A stretch of DNA of 64,000 nucleotides, from positions 610,001 through 674,000 of the forward strand of contig NC_020054.1 of NCBI RefSeq assembly GCF_000331105.1. Reading direction: 5' to 3'. Below, one piece after another: positions 18,648 through 27,039 of the stretch. The DNA is from Fibrella aestuarina BUZ 2. Lineage in GTDB: Bacteria; Bacteroidota; Bacteroidia; Cytophagales; Spirosomataceae. Positions within the stretch are counted from its first letter, which is position 1; each line of letters opens with the position of its first letter. Position numbers and translations under genes: made by a program. Below the pieces are notes generated by a model, which did not search any database, was not told where the DNA came from, and saw nothing but the letters and a program-made list of their open reading frames with translations.

Positions 18648-19979
18648 TCATACCCCTGTATAGGTAAACGGCGTAATGGCCCGTAGTTCCGCTTTTACGC
18701 TATCCGTCACATCGAGGCCGTCGATAAAGTGGCTGATCGTTTTCTGGGTGATGGCTTCGTTGGTGCGGGTCAAGGCTTTAAGGGCTTCATAGGGTTGCGG
18801 ATAGCCTTCGCGGCGCAGCACCGTCTGGATACCCTCGGCCACTACGGCCCAGTTGGCCTCCAGGTCGGCGGTGATCGCGGCCTGGTTCAACTCAAGTTTG
18901 TTCAAGCCTTTCAGGGCGGCTTTCAGGGCAATCACCGAATGCGCGAAGGGCACCCCAACGTTTCTGAGTACGGTCGAATCGGTAAGATCGCGTTGCAGGC
19001 GCGAGATAGGTAATTTGGCTGCCAGATGCTCAAACAGGGCGTTGGCAATGCCGAGGTTCCCCTCAGAGTTCTCAAAATCAATCGGGTTTACCTTGTGCGG
19101 CATCGCACTCGACCCCACTTCGCCCGCTTTGATTTTCTGCTTGAAATAATTCATCGAGACATACGTCCAGATGTCGCGGTCGAGGTCGATCAGGATGGTG
19201 TTGAGCCGTTTATAGGCGTCAAACAGTGCCGCCATCATGTCGTAGTGCTCGATCTGCGTAGTGTACTTACTCCGCACCAGGCCCAGGCTGTCGACAAACC
19301 GATCGCCAAACTCTTGCCAGTCGATGGCAGGGTAGGCTACCGTGTGCGCGTTGAAATTGCCCGTTGCCCCACCGAATTTGGCCGATGCCGGAATCTGAGG
19401 CAGCATAGCCAGTTGCTTTTCGAGCCGTTCGCAGAAGACCAGCAACTCTTTACCCAGCCGGGTCGGTGAGGCGGGTTGCCCGTGGGTACGTGCCAGCATG
19501 GGTACGTCTTTCCATTGCTCGGCCAGTTCCTGTAACCGCACGTACACCTGCCGATAAGTTGGTTCGATCTGCTCGTTGAGCGCTTCCTGCAACAGCAGTG
19601 GAATCGCCGTGTTGTTGACGTCCTGTGAGGTCAGGCCAAAGTGAATGAACTCCAGAAACGGCTCTACCGACAGGCCTTTCAGTTTCTCTTTGATGAAATA
19701 CTCGACCGCCTTCACATCGTGATTGGTAGTCGCTTCGATGGCCTTGACCCGCTCGCCGTCGGCCTCGGAGAATTGCTGATAGAGCGTCCGTAGCGTTGGG
19801 TAAATGGCCTTATCAACACCAGCGAGTTGGGGCAGCGGTAACTCGCAGAGCGCGATAAAATACTCAACCTCGATCCGGACGCGGTAGCGAATCAGGCCCA
19901 ATTCCGAAAAATAAGGACTCAGTGCATCGACCTGTTTGGCGTAGCGGCCGTCGATGGGAGAAATGGCATTGAGAGACAT
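18648..19979 (-). CDS. purB: Adenylosuccinate lyase
   Basis: A 443-residue PurB of the longer, E. coli-like subtype. It removes fumarate from SAICAR and from adenylosuccinate in purine synthesis. The signature loop SSAMPHKVNPIDFEN with the catalytic Ser is at about residues 290-304; ATTNHDVKAVEYF, FGLTSQDVNNTA and ARTHGQPASPTRLG are present. Starts MSLNAISPIDGRY. A small palindrome lies in the gap to the upstream DUF1207 gene. Confidence 0.97.
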   Translation of the reverse strand: MSLNAISPIDGRYAKQVDALSPYFSELGLIRYRVRIEVEYFIALCELPLPQLAGVDKAIYPTLRTLYQQFSEADGERVKAIEATTNHDVKAVEYFIKEKLKGLSVEPFLEFIHFGLTSQDVNNTAIPLLLQEALNEQIEPTYRQVYVRLQELAEQWKDVPMLARTHGQPASPTRLGKELLVFCERLEKQLAMLPQIPASAKFGGATGNFNAHTVAYPAIDWQEFGDRFVDSLGLVRSKYTTQIEHYDMMAALFDAYKRLNTILIDLDRDIWTYVSMNYFKQKIKAGEVGSSAMPHKVNPIDFENSEGNLGIANALFEHLAAKLPISRLQRDLTDSTVLRNVGVPFAHSVIALKAALKGLNKLELNQAAITADLEANWAVVAEGIQTVLRREGYPQPYEALKALTRTNEAITQKTISHFIDGLDVTDSVKAELRAITPFTYTGV

Positions 19980-19987
19980 ATAGGGTC

Positions 19988-20052
19988 AGTTTCGAGTTTG
20001 GCGTTTCCTATTTGACGTTGCTACGCCTCCCGGATAAAGCGAACTCGAAACT
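19988..20052. repeat. Inverted repeat between the DUF1207 gene and purB
   Basis: Perfect 11-base arms AGTTTCGAGTT / AACTCGAAACT (19988-19998 and 20042-20052) with a 43-base interior. It fills most of the gap, like the trp operon palindromes but with shorter arms. Confidence 0.7.
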
Positions 20053-20056
20053 AGTT

Positions 20057-20983
20057 TTAAAATGGATTGAAATACAGGCCAAGACCGACCCAGGAAACAG
20101 TTTGGTACTCATACTGGCCATAGGGCCGGTATCCGTAATACATATCGAGCATGGCCGTCAGGTTCTGCGACGAGCGCCCCAGTTCATAGCCGACGCCTGC
20201 GTGAATGCCCGGTTTAAAATCGGTCTGCTGCCAGAATTTGGCGTCTATACCAGCCACAAGCCGTTGCCGCATGGACCCCGGTTGCCGATAATATGCGCCA
20301 ACCTGCGCGTTGAATCGGTCGCGCTCCCGTGTGTTGCGCGTGCACACGCCTACGTTGCCATACACGCGCAGCCCAATGGGAAAATCACGACTGGCTGTGA
20401 AGTCGAGCAATTCGTAATTAACAGCGTTAGGCGTGTAATAATTGAGTTGATAGCGGATCACATAATCATCGCCAAGGTGCGAGGAGATGTGATAAAGCCG
20501 GATGCGGTAGCTGTTGCGACCCCGGCGCAGGTTGTACCAGAAACTTAGCCGATAGTCGGTGTTGATGATCTTGTAAACCAGTTGACCCGGCTTTTTGGCG
20601 AGCCGCGACGTATCGTTGAACACCTGAAACTGGGTGTACGAAGCCACATCGAGTCCAAACTCATGAGCCTGTCCGGGAGCGGTGGTGACACGGTAGAAGG
20701 GTTTATGAAACCCAAAGGCAAACGGAACGATGGTACCCTGGTTCAGCTCCCGGTCGCGCTTGTCGAAATCGGTGGCGTTGATGCGCCGTTCGCCGGTGGT
20801 ATTGAAGTAGGGGAGGGCACTACCGTAGACCTGCGCTTCGAGCGGATCGAGCAGGATGGGCGCAAACAGGTGATTTTTGGGAAACCACTCTTTGCGAGGG
20901 TAAGCCGTTGTATCGGTAGCCGATTGAGAACGAACCGCGAGGCTCAGGAGGCACAGCGCCCCGGTCAGTAAAGCAACTCTCAT
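20057..20983 (-). CDS. DUF1207-like outer-membrane beta-barrel protein
   Basis: About 308 residues from the ATG at 20983, chosen because MRVALLTGALCLLSLAVRSQS is a signal peptide; the open frame upstream is not protein-like. The mature part opens with WFPKNHLFAPILLDPLEAQ, typical of DUF1207 proteins, and continues with alternating aromatic strands (YRLSFWYNLRRG, YQLNYYTPNAVNYELLDF) ending in WVGLGLYFNPF, an aromatic C-terminus expected of a barrel. The function is unknown. A consensus -7 box (TAGCTTTG, 21007-21014) lies 23 bases upstream. Confidence 0.78.
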   Translation of the reverse strand: MRVALLTGALCLLSLAVRSQSATDTTAYPRKEWFPKNHLFAPILLDPLEAQVYGSALPYFNTTGERRINATDFDKRDRELNQGTIVPFAFGFHKPFYRVTTAPGQAHEFGLDVASYTQFQVFNDTSRLAKKPGQLVYKIINTDYRLSFWYNLRRGRNSYRIRLYHISSHLGDDYVIRYQLNYYTPNAVNYELLDFTASRDFPIGLRVYGNVGVCTRNTRERDRFNAQVGAYYRQPGSMRQRLVAGIDAKFWQQTDFKPGIHAGVGYELGRSSQNLTAMLDMYYGYRPYGQYEYQTVSWVGLGLYFNPF

Positions 20984-21006
20984 GCAGTGAGGTCGTGGGG
21001 AAAGCA

Positions 21007-21014
21007 CAAAGCTA
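21007..21014 (-). promoter_or_regulatory. -7 promoter box of the DUF1207 gene
   Basis: TAGCTTTG on the minus strand, an exact TAnnTTTG match, 23 bases before the ATG. A TTTTTTG stretch directly upstream is too close to be the -33 element. Confidence 0.45.
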
Positions 21015-21242
21015 CCAAAAAACAGTGGGCCTCTCTCCAGTTCACCCCTCGCTGTTGCGCCATTACAAGATAAGGTGGTGCCCCGCGACGAAACAGCCCT
21101 GAACATGGGGAACGTACACATGTCTACGTCCTTACACTCGCAAAATGGGGCCATCAACCAACCTTTTGACCGTTGCGGAGTACTTACTGTGAGTAAGCGC
21201 CAATGGGGCTACTTATTTGGCGTCAATAAAACACACGCAACG

Positions 21243-21614
21243 ATGGATGTACAGGAAAATATGGACGATGTCCGCCTCGATATTGAATCAGTCGGCTTCA
21301 CCCTTAGTGATACGATGGAGGCGACGGTGCTTGAGTCGCTGGCCAAGCTGCGGCGCTTCTACAAGGGCGACGTGATCACGGCCGAGGTCTACATGAAGCT
21401 GGAGCCCAATCAGCGCAGCAACGAAAAACACGTAGGCATCAAATACGGCGTTCCCGGCAATGATGTCTTCGCCGACGATAACGGCGACGATTGGTATACG
21501 CTGCTCCACAACGTGGTGGCGAAGTTGCAAAAGCAATTGGAAAAGCGGTTCGGCAACCATACCAACGCCAACCGCGGCAACATCGACGACATTGACCCAG
21601 CCAGTTTGGCCTAG
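21243..21614 (+). CDS. HPF/RaiA-type ribosome-associated protein
   Basis: About 123 residues from the ATG at 21243. The frame is open upstream but the extra part has no family character. Proteins of this group bind the decoding site of the 30S subunit and promote ribosome hibernation. The pattern beta-alpha-beta-beta-beta-alpha is visible: VRLDIESVGFTLSDTMEATV, LESLAKLRRFY, DVITAEVYMKLE, KHVGIKYGVPGND, and a final long helix NVVAKLQKQLEKRF. It is of the short type, without a dimerisation tail. Divergent from the DUF1207 gene. Confidence 0.8.
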   Translation: MDVQENMDDVRLDIESVGFTLSDTMEATVLESLAKLRRFYKGDVITAEVYMKLEPNQRSNEKHVGIKYGVPGNDVFADDNGDDWYTLLHNVVAKLQKQLEKRFGNHTNANRGNIDDIDPASLA

Positions 21615-21738
21615 TTGTCAATAACTCAAACCGGCTGAGGAAAACGTACCTGGTTGAGTTGCCCACAATGGGTACGTCGGCTAGGTACGTTTGTTTTGTA
21701 CGGCGACCTCATTCCACGTAATCTTGGGTCTGGACTAT

Positions 21739-21809
21739 ATATTAAAACGAAACGACGTACCGAATCGCTGGGTCAACCAGTCGACAGGTACGTCGTTTCT
21801 TTTTAATAT
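21739..21809. terminator. Bidirectional terminator between the HPF gene and nrdA
   Basis: Twenty-three-base arms (21739-21761 and 21787-21809) with one mismatch. The arms contain A-rich and T-rich outer parts plus the GGTACGT word. Placed between convergent genes. Confidence 0.85.
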
Positions 21810-21831
21810 AAGTTATAACCTATGAGGTCAT

Positions 21832-24309
21832 TTACGATCCGCACATTTCGCAGCCTTCTGGGTCATCCAGAGAGCATTGCATGGCCGCGTAGGCGAGCTC
21901 GGCTTCCGATACCTGCGGGGCCTGCGCCGATGCTTGCGCAGCGTGCTCCTTGGCATAACCTACATAGTCGAGTGGTTTTTCGACCGGCGCGGTTTCGGCC
22001 ATCGCGGGTTCGAGTTGTGGCTCGGCCTGCGGCTGCACCACGGTGAACTTCACGGCGTCGGTAGCGGCTTTGGTACGCAGGTAATACATACCCGTTTTCA
22101 GGCCCGCTTTCCAGGCGTAGAAGTGCATCGACGTCAGCTTGCCGAAGTTGGCATCCTGAATGTGGATGTTCAACGACTGCGACTGGCAGATGTAGGCGCC
22201 CCGGTCGGCGGCCATGTCGATAATGTGCTTCTGCTTGATCTCCCAAACCGTTTTGTAGAGGTCTTTCAGGTGCTGCGGAATATTCGGAATATCCTGTACC
22301 GAGCCGTTGGCCAGAATCAGGTTATTCTTCATCGCCTCGTTCCAGAGGCCCAGTTTCACCAGATCACGCAGCAGGTGCTTGTTTACCACCACAAACTCGC
22401 CCGACAGCACGCGGCGGGTGTAAATGTTGCTCGTGTACGGCTCGAAGCACTCGTTGTTGCCCAGGATCTGGCTCGTCGAGGCCGTCGGCATGGGAGCCAG
22501 CAGCAGTGAGTTGCGAACGCCGTGCTCAACCACCTGGGTACGTAGCGCATTCCAGTCCCAGCGGCCCGACTTTGGCGTTACCCCCCACATATCGAACTGG
22601 AATTCACCATTCGAGATGGGCGACCCTTTCCAGGTTTCGTAGGGGCCGTCTTTCTTCGCCAATTCCATCGAGGCCGTCATGGCCCCGTAATAAATCGTTT
22701 CGAAAATATCTTCGTTGAGGCGGCGGGCTTCGTCGCTTTCAAACGGCATCCGCAGCATGATAAAGGCATCGGCCAGACCCTGCACACCCAGACCGATCGG
22801 CCGGTGGCGCATGTTGCTCCGACGGGCTTCTTCAACGGGGTAATAGTTCAGGTCGATGATCTTGTTCAGGTTGCGAGTGGCAATCTGCGTGACCTCCATC
22901 AGTTTCTGGTGATCGAAGCGCAGAATGCCGTCGGTCCCCTTCGTGATGAATTTCGGCAGGGCAATGCTGGCCAGGTTACACACCGCCACCTCGTCGGGCG
23001 AGGTGTACTCCATGATCTCGGTGCAGAGGTTGCTCGACTTGATGGTGCCGAGGTTCTTCTGGTTCGATTTCCGGTTAGCCGCATCCTTATAAAGCATGTA
23101 GGGCGTGCCGGTCTCGGTCTGGGCTTCCAGAATCTCGAACCACAGCTCTTGTGCTTTTACCGTGCGGCGGGCGCGGCCTTCGCGCTCGTAGCGCGTATAC
23201 AGCTCCTCAAACTCGTCGCCATAGGCATCGCTCAGGCCGGGGCACTCGTGCGGGCAGAACAGCGACCAGGTGTCGTTGTCTTCCACGCGCTTCATGAACA
23301 GGTCGGGCGTCCAGATGGCGTAGAACAGGTCACGGGCGCGGAGTTCTTCCTTTCCGTGGTTCTTTTTCAGTTGCAGGAAATCGAAGATATCGGCATGCCA
23401 GGGCTCCAGGTATACGGCAAACGAGCCTTTACGCTTCCCGCCGCCCTGATCAACGTACCGGGCGGTGTCGTTAAACACGCGCAGCATCGGCACAATCCCG
23501 TTTGAGGTGCCGTTGGTGCCTTTGATATACGTACCTGTGGCCCGCACGTTGTGGATGCTCAGGCCAATACCGCCCGCCGACTGCGAAATTTTGGCCGTCT
23601 GCTTCAGCGTGTCGTAGATGCCCTCGATGCTGTCGTCTTTCATCGTCAGCAGGAAGCAGCTCGACATCTGCGGTTTCGGCGTACCGGCGTTGAACAACGT
23701 CGGGGTGGCGTGGGTAAACCACTTTTCGCTGAGCAGGTTGTAGGTTTCGATGGCCGCGTCGATGTCGTCCATGTGAATGCCTACCGCCACGCGCATCAGC
23801 ATGTGCTGCGGCCGCTCGGCAATGCGCCCGTCAATTTTCAGCAGGTACGATTTTTCGAGCGTTTTATACCCAAAATAATCATAGCCGTAATCGCGGTCGT
23901 AAATGATAGTCGAGTCGAGAACGGCGGCGTTGTTACGGATAACGTCATACACCTCTTTCGAAATCAGCGACGCATTTTCGCCCGTTTTGGGGTCGATATA
24001 CGTGTAGAGCCGCTTAATCGTGCCCGAAAACGATTTGTTGGTTTCCTTATGCAGGTTAGAAATGGCCACCCGCGCTGCCAGAATAGCGTAGTCGGGGTGT
24101 TTGGTGGTCATCGACGCGGCTGTCTCAGCAGCGAGATTGTCCAGTTCGGTCGTCTTTACGCCGTCGTACAGGCCATTGACAACCTTCATGGCTACTTCGA
24201 CGGGCTGCACATAGGCCGGATCCAGGCCATAGCACAGCTTTTCGATGCGAGCGGTAATCTTATCAAATTTGACCGATTCCCGGCGGCCATCTCGTTTGAT
24301 TACATACAT
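21832..24309 (-). CDS. nrdA: Ribonucleoside-diphosphate reductase, class I alpha subunit
   Basis: An 825-residue NrdA. It reduces ribonucleoside diphosphates to deoxyribonucleotides with an iron or manganese radical subunit (NrdB). The N-terminal ATP cone ([18 protein letters not shown]) senses dATP. Active-site residues are recognisable: MSSCFLLTM (disulfide Cys), [10 protein letters not shown] (Asn-Cys-Glu with the thiyl Cys), [11 protein letters not shown] (second disulfide Cys), and [19 protein letters not shown]. The C-terminal CEMCGS holds the redox-shuttle pair. nrdB is not next to it; the neighbouring minus-strand gene downstream is unrelated. Confidence 0.96.
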   Translation of the reverse strand: MYVIKRDGRRESVKFDKITARIEKLCYGLDPAYVQPVEVAMKVVNGLYDGVKTTELDNLAAETAASMTTKHPDYAILAARVAISNLHKETNKSFSGTIKRLYTYIDPKTGENASLISKEVYDVIRNNAAVLDSTIIYDRDYGYDYFGYKTLEKSYLLKIDGRIAERPQHMLMRVAVGIHMDDIDAAIETYNLLSEKWFTHATPTLFNAGTPKPQMSSCFLLTMKDDSIEGIYDTLKQTAKISQSAGGIGLSIHNVRATGTYIKGTNGTSNGIVPMLRVFNDTARYVDQGGGKRKGSFAVYLEPWHADIFDFLQLKKNHGKEELRARDLFYAIWTPDLFMKRVEDNDTWSLFCPHECPGLSDAYGDEFEELYTRYEREGRARRTVKAQELWFEILEAQTETGTPYMLYKDAANRKSNQKNLGTIKSSNLCTEIMEYTSPDEVAVCNLASIALPKFITKGTDGILRFDHQKLMEVTQIATRNLNKIIDLNYYPVEEARRSNMRHRPIGLGVQGLADAFIMLRMPFESDEARRLNEDIFETIYYGAMTASMELAKKDGPYETWKGSPISNGEFQFDMWGVTPKSGRWDWNALRTQVVEHGVRNSLLLAPMPTASTSQILGNNECFEPYTSNIYTRRVLSGEFVVVNKHLLRDLVKLGLWNEAMKNNLILANGSVQDIPNIPQHLKDLYKTVWEIKQKHIIDMAADRGAYICQSQSLNIHIQDANFGKLTSMHFYAWKAGLKTGMYYLRTKAATDAVKFTVVQPQAEPQLEPAMAETAPVEKPLDYVGYAKEHAAQASAQAPQVSEAELAYAAMQCSLDDPEGCEMCGS

Positions 24310-24735
24310 GGGCTTGTAGGTGTTAGAAAGATAGTAACGTGTTGAAAATAAAGCGGATATATGTTGATTGTGTGATTAGAATCCGTGTTAAGCTAGTGTT
24401 AAAGGTAGCCGAAAAGCGGCCAGAAACGGTAGCGTATCAACAACTCCTTAGAAAAATTAAACTCGATTTCGTTCGTGGTTTTATGCTTCTCAACTGAGCG
24501 TAAGCGACTTATAGAAGCCTATCGGGTGTCGGTTATAAAAAACATGCTATTGATTGCCGCGGGGTGGCCGTTCGTATAGGATCATCTGTGCTGATGCGTA
24601 TATAATAGGGTGGCGAACGTCACAACGAACGCCTTCAAAATAGCGCTTCTGAAACCGTAAATGCCAGAGACTGACGGGTTTTTGTGATCCTTTTATTAGG
24701 TAATGGTTAAATGATCGAGAGGGGTGCGAAAACGC
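24310..24735. other. Intergenic region between nrdA and rpmE2
   Basis: About 500 bases separate the divergent starts of nrdA and rpmE2. Apart from the rpmE2 promoter at its right end I see no gene. TATCTTTC about 15 bases upstream of the nrdA ATG is one base off a -7 box. I found no convincing NrdR box pair or palindrome. Confidence 0.4.
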
Positions 24736-24766
24736 TTGTGTATCAGGCAAAAAGCCCGTACTTTTG
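24736..24766 (+). promoter_or_regulatory. Promoter of rpmE2
   Basis: TTG (24736-24738), a 20-base spacer and TACTTTTG (24759-24766) form the best complete Bacteroidota-type promoter (-33 TTG, -7 TAnnTTTG) in the window. The 5' leader would be about 45 bases. Confidence 0.75.
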
Positions 24767-24817
24767 CAATCCTTTTCGGACGGAAACCGAATTTGGCAGA
24801 TAATCAAGACATTCATT

Positions 24818-25057
24818 ATGAAAAAGGGCATTCATCCCGATTACCGTGAGGTTGTGTTTCACGATCTGACAAGCGACTACAAATTCGTGACCCGCTCGAC
24901 GGTACAAACGAAAGACACGATGGAGTTTGAAGGCAAAACCTACCCCCTCGTGAAAATTGAAGTAAGCTCACAATCGCACCCCTTCTACACGGGTAAGAAC
25001 GTGCTGCTCGATACGACCGGTCGTGTCGACAAATTCCGCAAGCGGTACGGCAAATAA
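24818..25057 (+). CDS. rpmE2: 50S ribosomal protein L31, type B
   Basis: A 79-residue L31 of the zinc-free (type B) form: [16 protein letters not shown], then [20 protein letters not shown] and the basic end KFRKRYGK. The CxxC zinc ligands of type A are absent. The ATG at 24818 gives the standard N-terminus. Confidence 0.97.
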   Translation: MKKGIHPDYREVVFHDLTSDYKFVTRSTVQTKDTMEFEGKTYPLVKIEVSSQSHPFYTGKNVLLDTTGRVDKFRKRYGK

Positions 25058-25085
25058 GCCAGCAACTGCGCTTCGGATTTCCAGT

Positions 25086-25133
25086 AAAATGCCTCGGCCC
25101 AACCCAATAAACTGGTTAGGCCGAGGCATTTTT
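25086..25133. terminator. Terminator after rpmE2
   Basis: AAAATGCCTCGGCC pairs with GGCCGAGGCATTTTT (25086-25099 with 25119-25133) with a roughly 19-base interior; the T run favours the plus strand and the A run makes it usable by the convergent mscS-like gene. Confidence 0.85.
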
Positions 25134-25147
25134 CGTTGATAACTCGC

Positions 25148-25960
25148 TTAGGCCTGCTGAATCAGAATAGCGTTTCTCTGGCCCGAGATACCGTCCGCTC
25201 TGAACTGACTGGCTACGTTTTCCTGCATGTAGTAGTAGGTGTCCCAATACGTGTCGGGCCTGGTCCAGACGCGCACGTCATAGACAACGCCGTTGTCGTT
25301 CAGGTGGTTAACCAATATGTCGTGGGCTTGATCGGGCAGGGCCGACGGGCAGGCGTCGATTACTTTCTTGATCGACGCGCGGGTGGCGGCCAAGTCATTC
25401 TGATTGCTAACCGCAAACGTCATATCAACCCGGATGAGGTTGCGGCCTGATACGTTGGTGATTGGTGCCGTCGATAAAGGTCCGTTAGGCAGGATGATGG
25501 TTTTGTTATCGGGCGTAACCAAAATGGTGTTGAAGATCTGAATGGCATCAACTGTGCCGGTAAAGCCCTGCGCGCTGATCAGATCGCCCACCCGGAACGG
25601 CTTGAAAATCAGAATCAATACGCCACCCGCGAAGTTGGACAGGCTCCCCTGCAACGCCAACCCGACCGCCAGTCCGGCCGCGCCAATGATCGCGACAAAC
25701 GAAGTCGTTTCGATGCCCAGCGTACTGGCTACACTCAACAGCAGCAAGACACGCAATAAGCCACTGAACAGCGACAGTAAAAACGGCTGCACATCACGGT
25801 CGACGTGCCGGTTGTTCATCACCTTCGACAACAGCTTGACTAGTTGGCCAATGGCCCACAAGCCGATAATCAGGATGATAATGACCAACAGCAGTTTGGT
25901 GCCGTAGAGGGTCAGCAGCGCCAGGAGCTGATCCGATAGTTTGGCAAAATTCAAGTTCAT
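25148..25960 (-). CDS. Small-conductance mechanosensitive channel (MscS family)
   Basis: A 270-residue MscS-type protein of minimal length. Three transmembrane helices occupy roughly residues 15-40, 58-80 and 86-110; the pore-lining third helix shows GAAGLAVGLALQGSLSNFAGG. The beta domain follows with VGDLISAQGFTGTVDAIQIF and TPDNKTIILPNG, then the alpha-beta cytoplasmic cage. Such channels release solutes on hypo-osmotic shock. Confidence 0.93.
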   Translation of the reverse strand: MNLNFAKLSDQLLALLTLYGTKLLLVIIILIIGLWAIGQLVKLLSKVMNNRHVDRDVQPFLLSLFSGLLRVLLLLSVASTLGIETTSFVAIIGAAGLAVGLALQGSLSNFAGGVLILIFKPFRVGDLISAQGFTGTVDAIQIFNTILVTPDNKTIILPNGPLSTAPITNVSGRNLIRVDMTFAVSNQNDLAATRASIKKVIDACPSALPDQAHDILVNHLNDNGVVYDVRVWTRPDTYWDTYYYMQENVASQFRADGISGQRNAILIQQA

Positions 25961-26240
25961 ATGCGTGTAGTAGAATGGTGGTTCGTGCCTATGACTTGAT
26001 TAGACGATCAAAGTAACGGTATAGAAAAGCGCCGCGTTGGTTACCAGGCTTGTGCTACCGGGCAAGCGCCTGCACGCAGTAACTTAGCGGATCGGGAGGT
26101 ATAACCTATTTTGAAAATTGTGTACATTGACCCAAAGCGCTCGAGTATGTCATGTGCTGCTACGCTCGCTCCTCACACGACCCTAGGCTAGAAAAAAGTG
26201 CAGACTTTCGATTGATTACGTTTCGATAACCAGATGACCC

Positions 26241-26972
26241 ATGCGCCAATCGATAACGCTGTCTATTCCGCAACCCTGCTCTGAACGCTGGGAGACCATG
26301 CAACCTCTGGAACAAGGTCGGCATTGTGTTTCCTGCGAGCGGATAGTGCATGATTTTACCAGCTTCACCGATCAGGAACTGATCGCCTGGTTTGCCCAAC
26401 AATCCGGTCCCGTTTGCGGGCGATTGCGCGATGATCAATTAGCGGTTGCGCTTTACGAGTCCCAGTCTGCTGCCCCACGATTCACAAGCTGGGTACGTTG
26501 GGCAATAGCTCTCGTAGTAGGCTGGCAGACAGCACGAGCGCAATCGAGCGTCCCACCCGCTGTGCAGTCTATAACGGTTGCGCCAGTCAATCCTATAAAA
26601 ACAGTCGCCAACAATTCAGGTGTGGGACCACTTCGCTTTCAGGTTCGTGGTATGGTAGTCGACGAAGCCGGGCGGCCACTACCGGGTGTGTTTGTTATGA
26701 AAGAAACCAGTTCCACCTTCGTAAAAACAGATACCGAAGGTCGATTCGAGTTGCCTATCTATGCGACAGATCAGACTAAGGATTCGTTGCGGATTACGTT
26801 CTCGGGTGATAGCCGAGTCACTATCAATCTATCGATTAAGAAAGAGCCAGAGCCGGTACGCGTAATTATTCCTTTCGCGGCTGTTAAGGTCATATCAGGT
26901 GGTGGCATTGTGGTGCAACGGGCCAGTCTTCCTAAACGCGCCTGGTGGTCATTCAGGCGGTTGCTTCGATAA
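26241..26972 (+). CDS. Membrane protein with a carboxypeptidase-regulatory-like domain
   Basis: A 243-residue protein of a type common in Cytophagales. The N-terminal cytoplasmic part has paired cysteines (PCSERWETMQPLEQGRHC, CERIVHDF) and FTDQELIAWF; one transmembrane helix follows (about residues 88-103). The extracytoplasmic part holds a beta-sandwich of the carboxypeptidase D regulatory type: VRGMVVDEAGRPLPGVFV, then TDTEGRFELPI. The function is unknown; the cysteines could bind a metal. TACGTTTC at 26217-26224 is one base off a -7 box. Confidence 0.65.
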   Translation: MRQSITLSIPQPCSERWETMQPLEQGRHCVSCERIVHDFTSFTDQELIAWFAQQSGPVCGRLRDDQLAVALYESQSAAPRFTSWVRWAIALVVGWQTARAQSSVPPAVQSITVAPVNPIKTVANNSGVGPLRFQVRGMVVDEAGRPLPGVFVMKETSSTFVKTDTEGRFELPIYATDQTKDSLRITFSGDSRVTINLSIKKEPEPVRVIIPFAAVKVISGGGIVVQRASLPKRAWWSFRRLLR

Positions 26973-26976
26973 GAAC

Positions 26977-27012
26977 AAACGCCCGGCTATCTGCGGATAG
27001 CCGGGCGTTTTG
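26977..27012. terminator. Terminator between a membrane-protein gene and valS
   Basis: Perfect 15-base arms (26977-26991 and 26996-27010) with a 4-base loop and outer A3/T4, between convergent genes. Confidence 0.88.
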
Positions 27013-27039
27013 GCATTAACCTATAAGGTTTCAAAAACC

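Noticed and set aside
21832..24309. Missing nrdB next to nrdA taken as gene loss
   Set aside because: In many Bacteroidota the two are apart; absence from the window says nothing.
24310..24760. NrdR-box pair upstream of nrdA
   Set aside because: No two copies of the box could be aligned by eye.
24547..24831. A 94-codon minus-strand frame upstream of rpmE2
   Set aside because: It covers the rpmE2 promoter and start; low-complexity, no homologue recognised.
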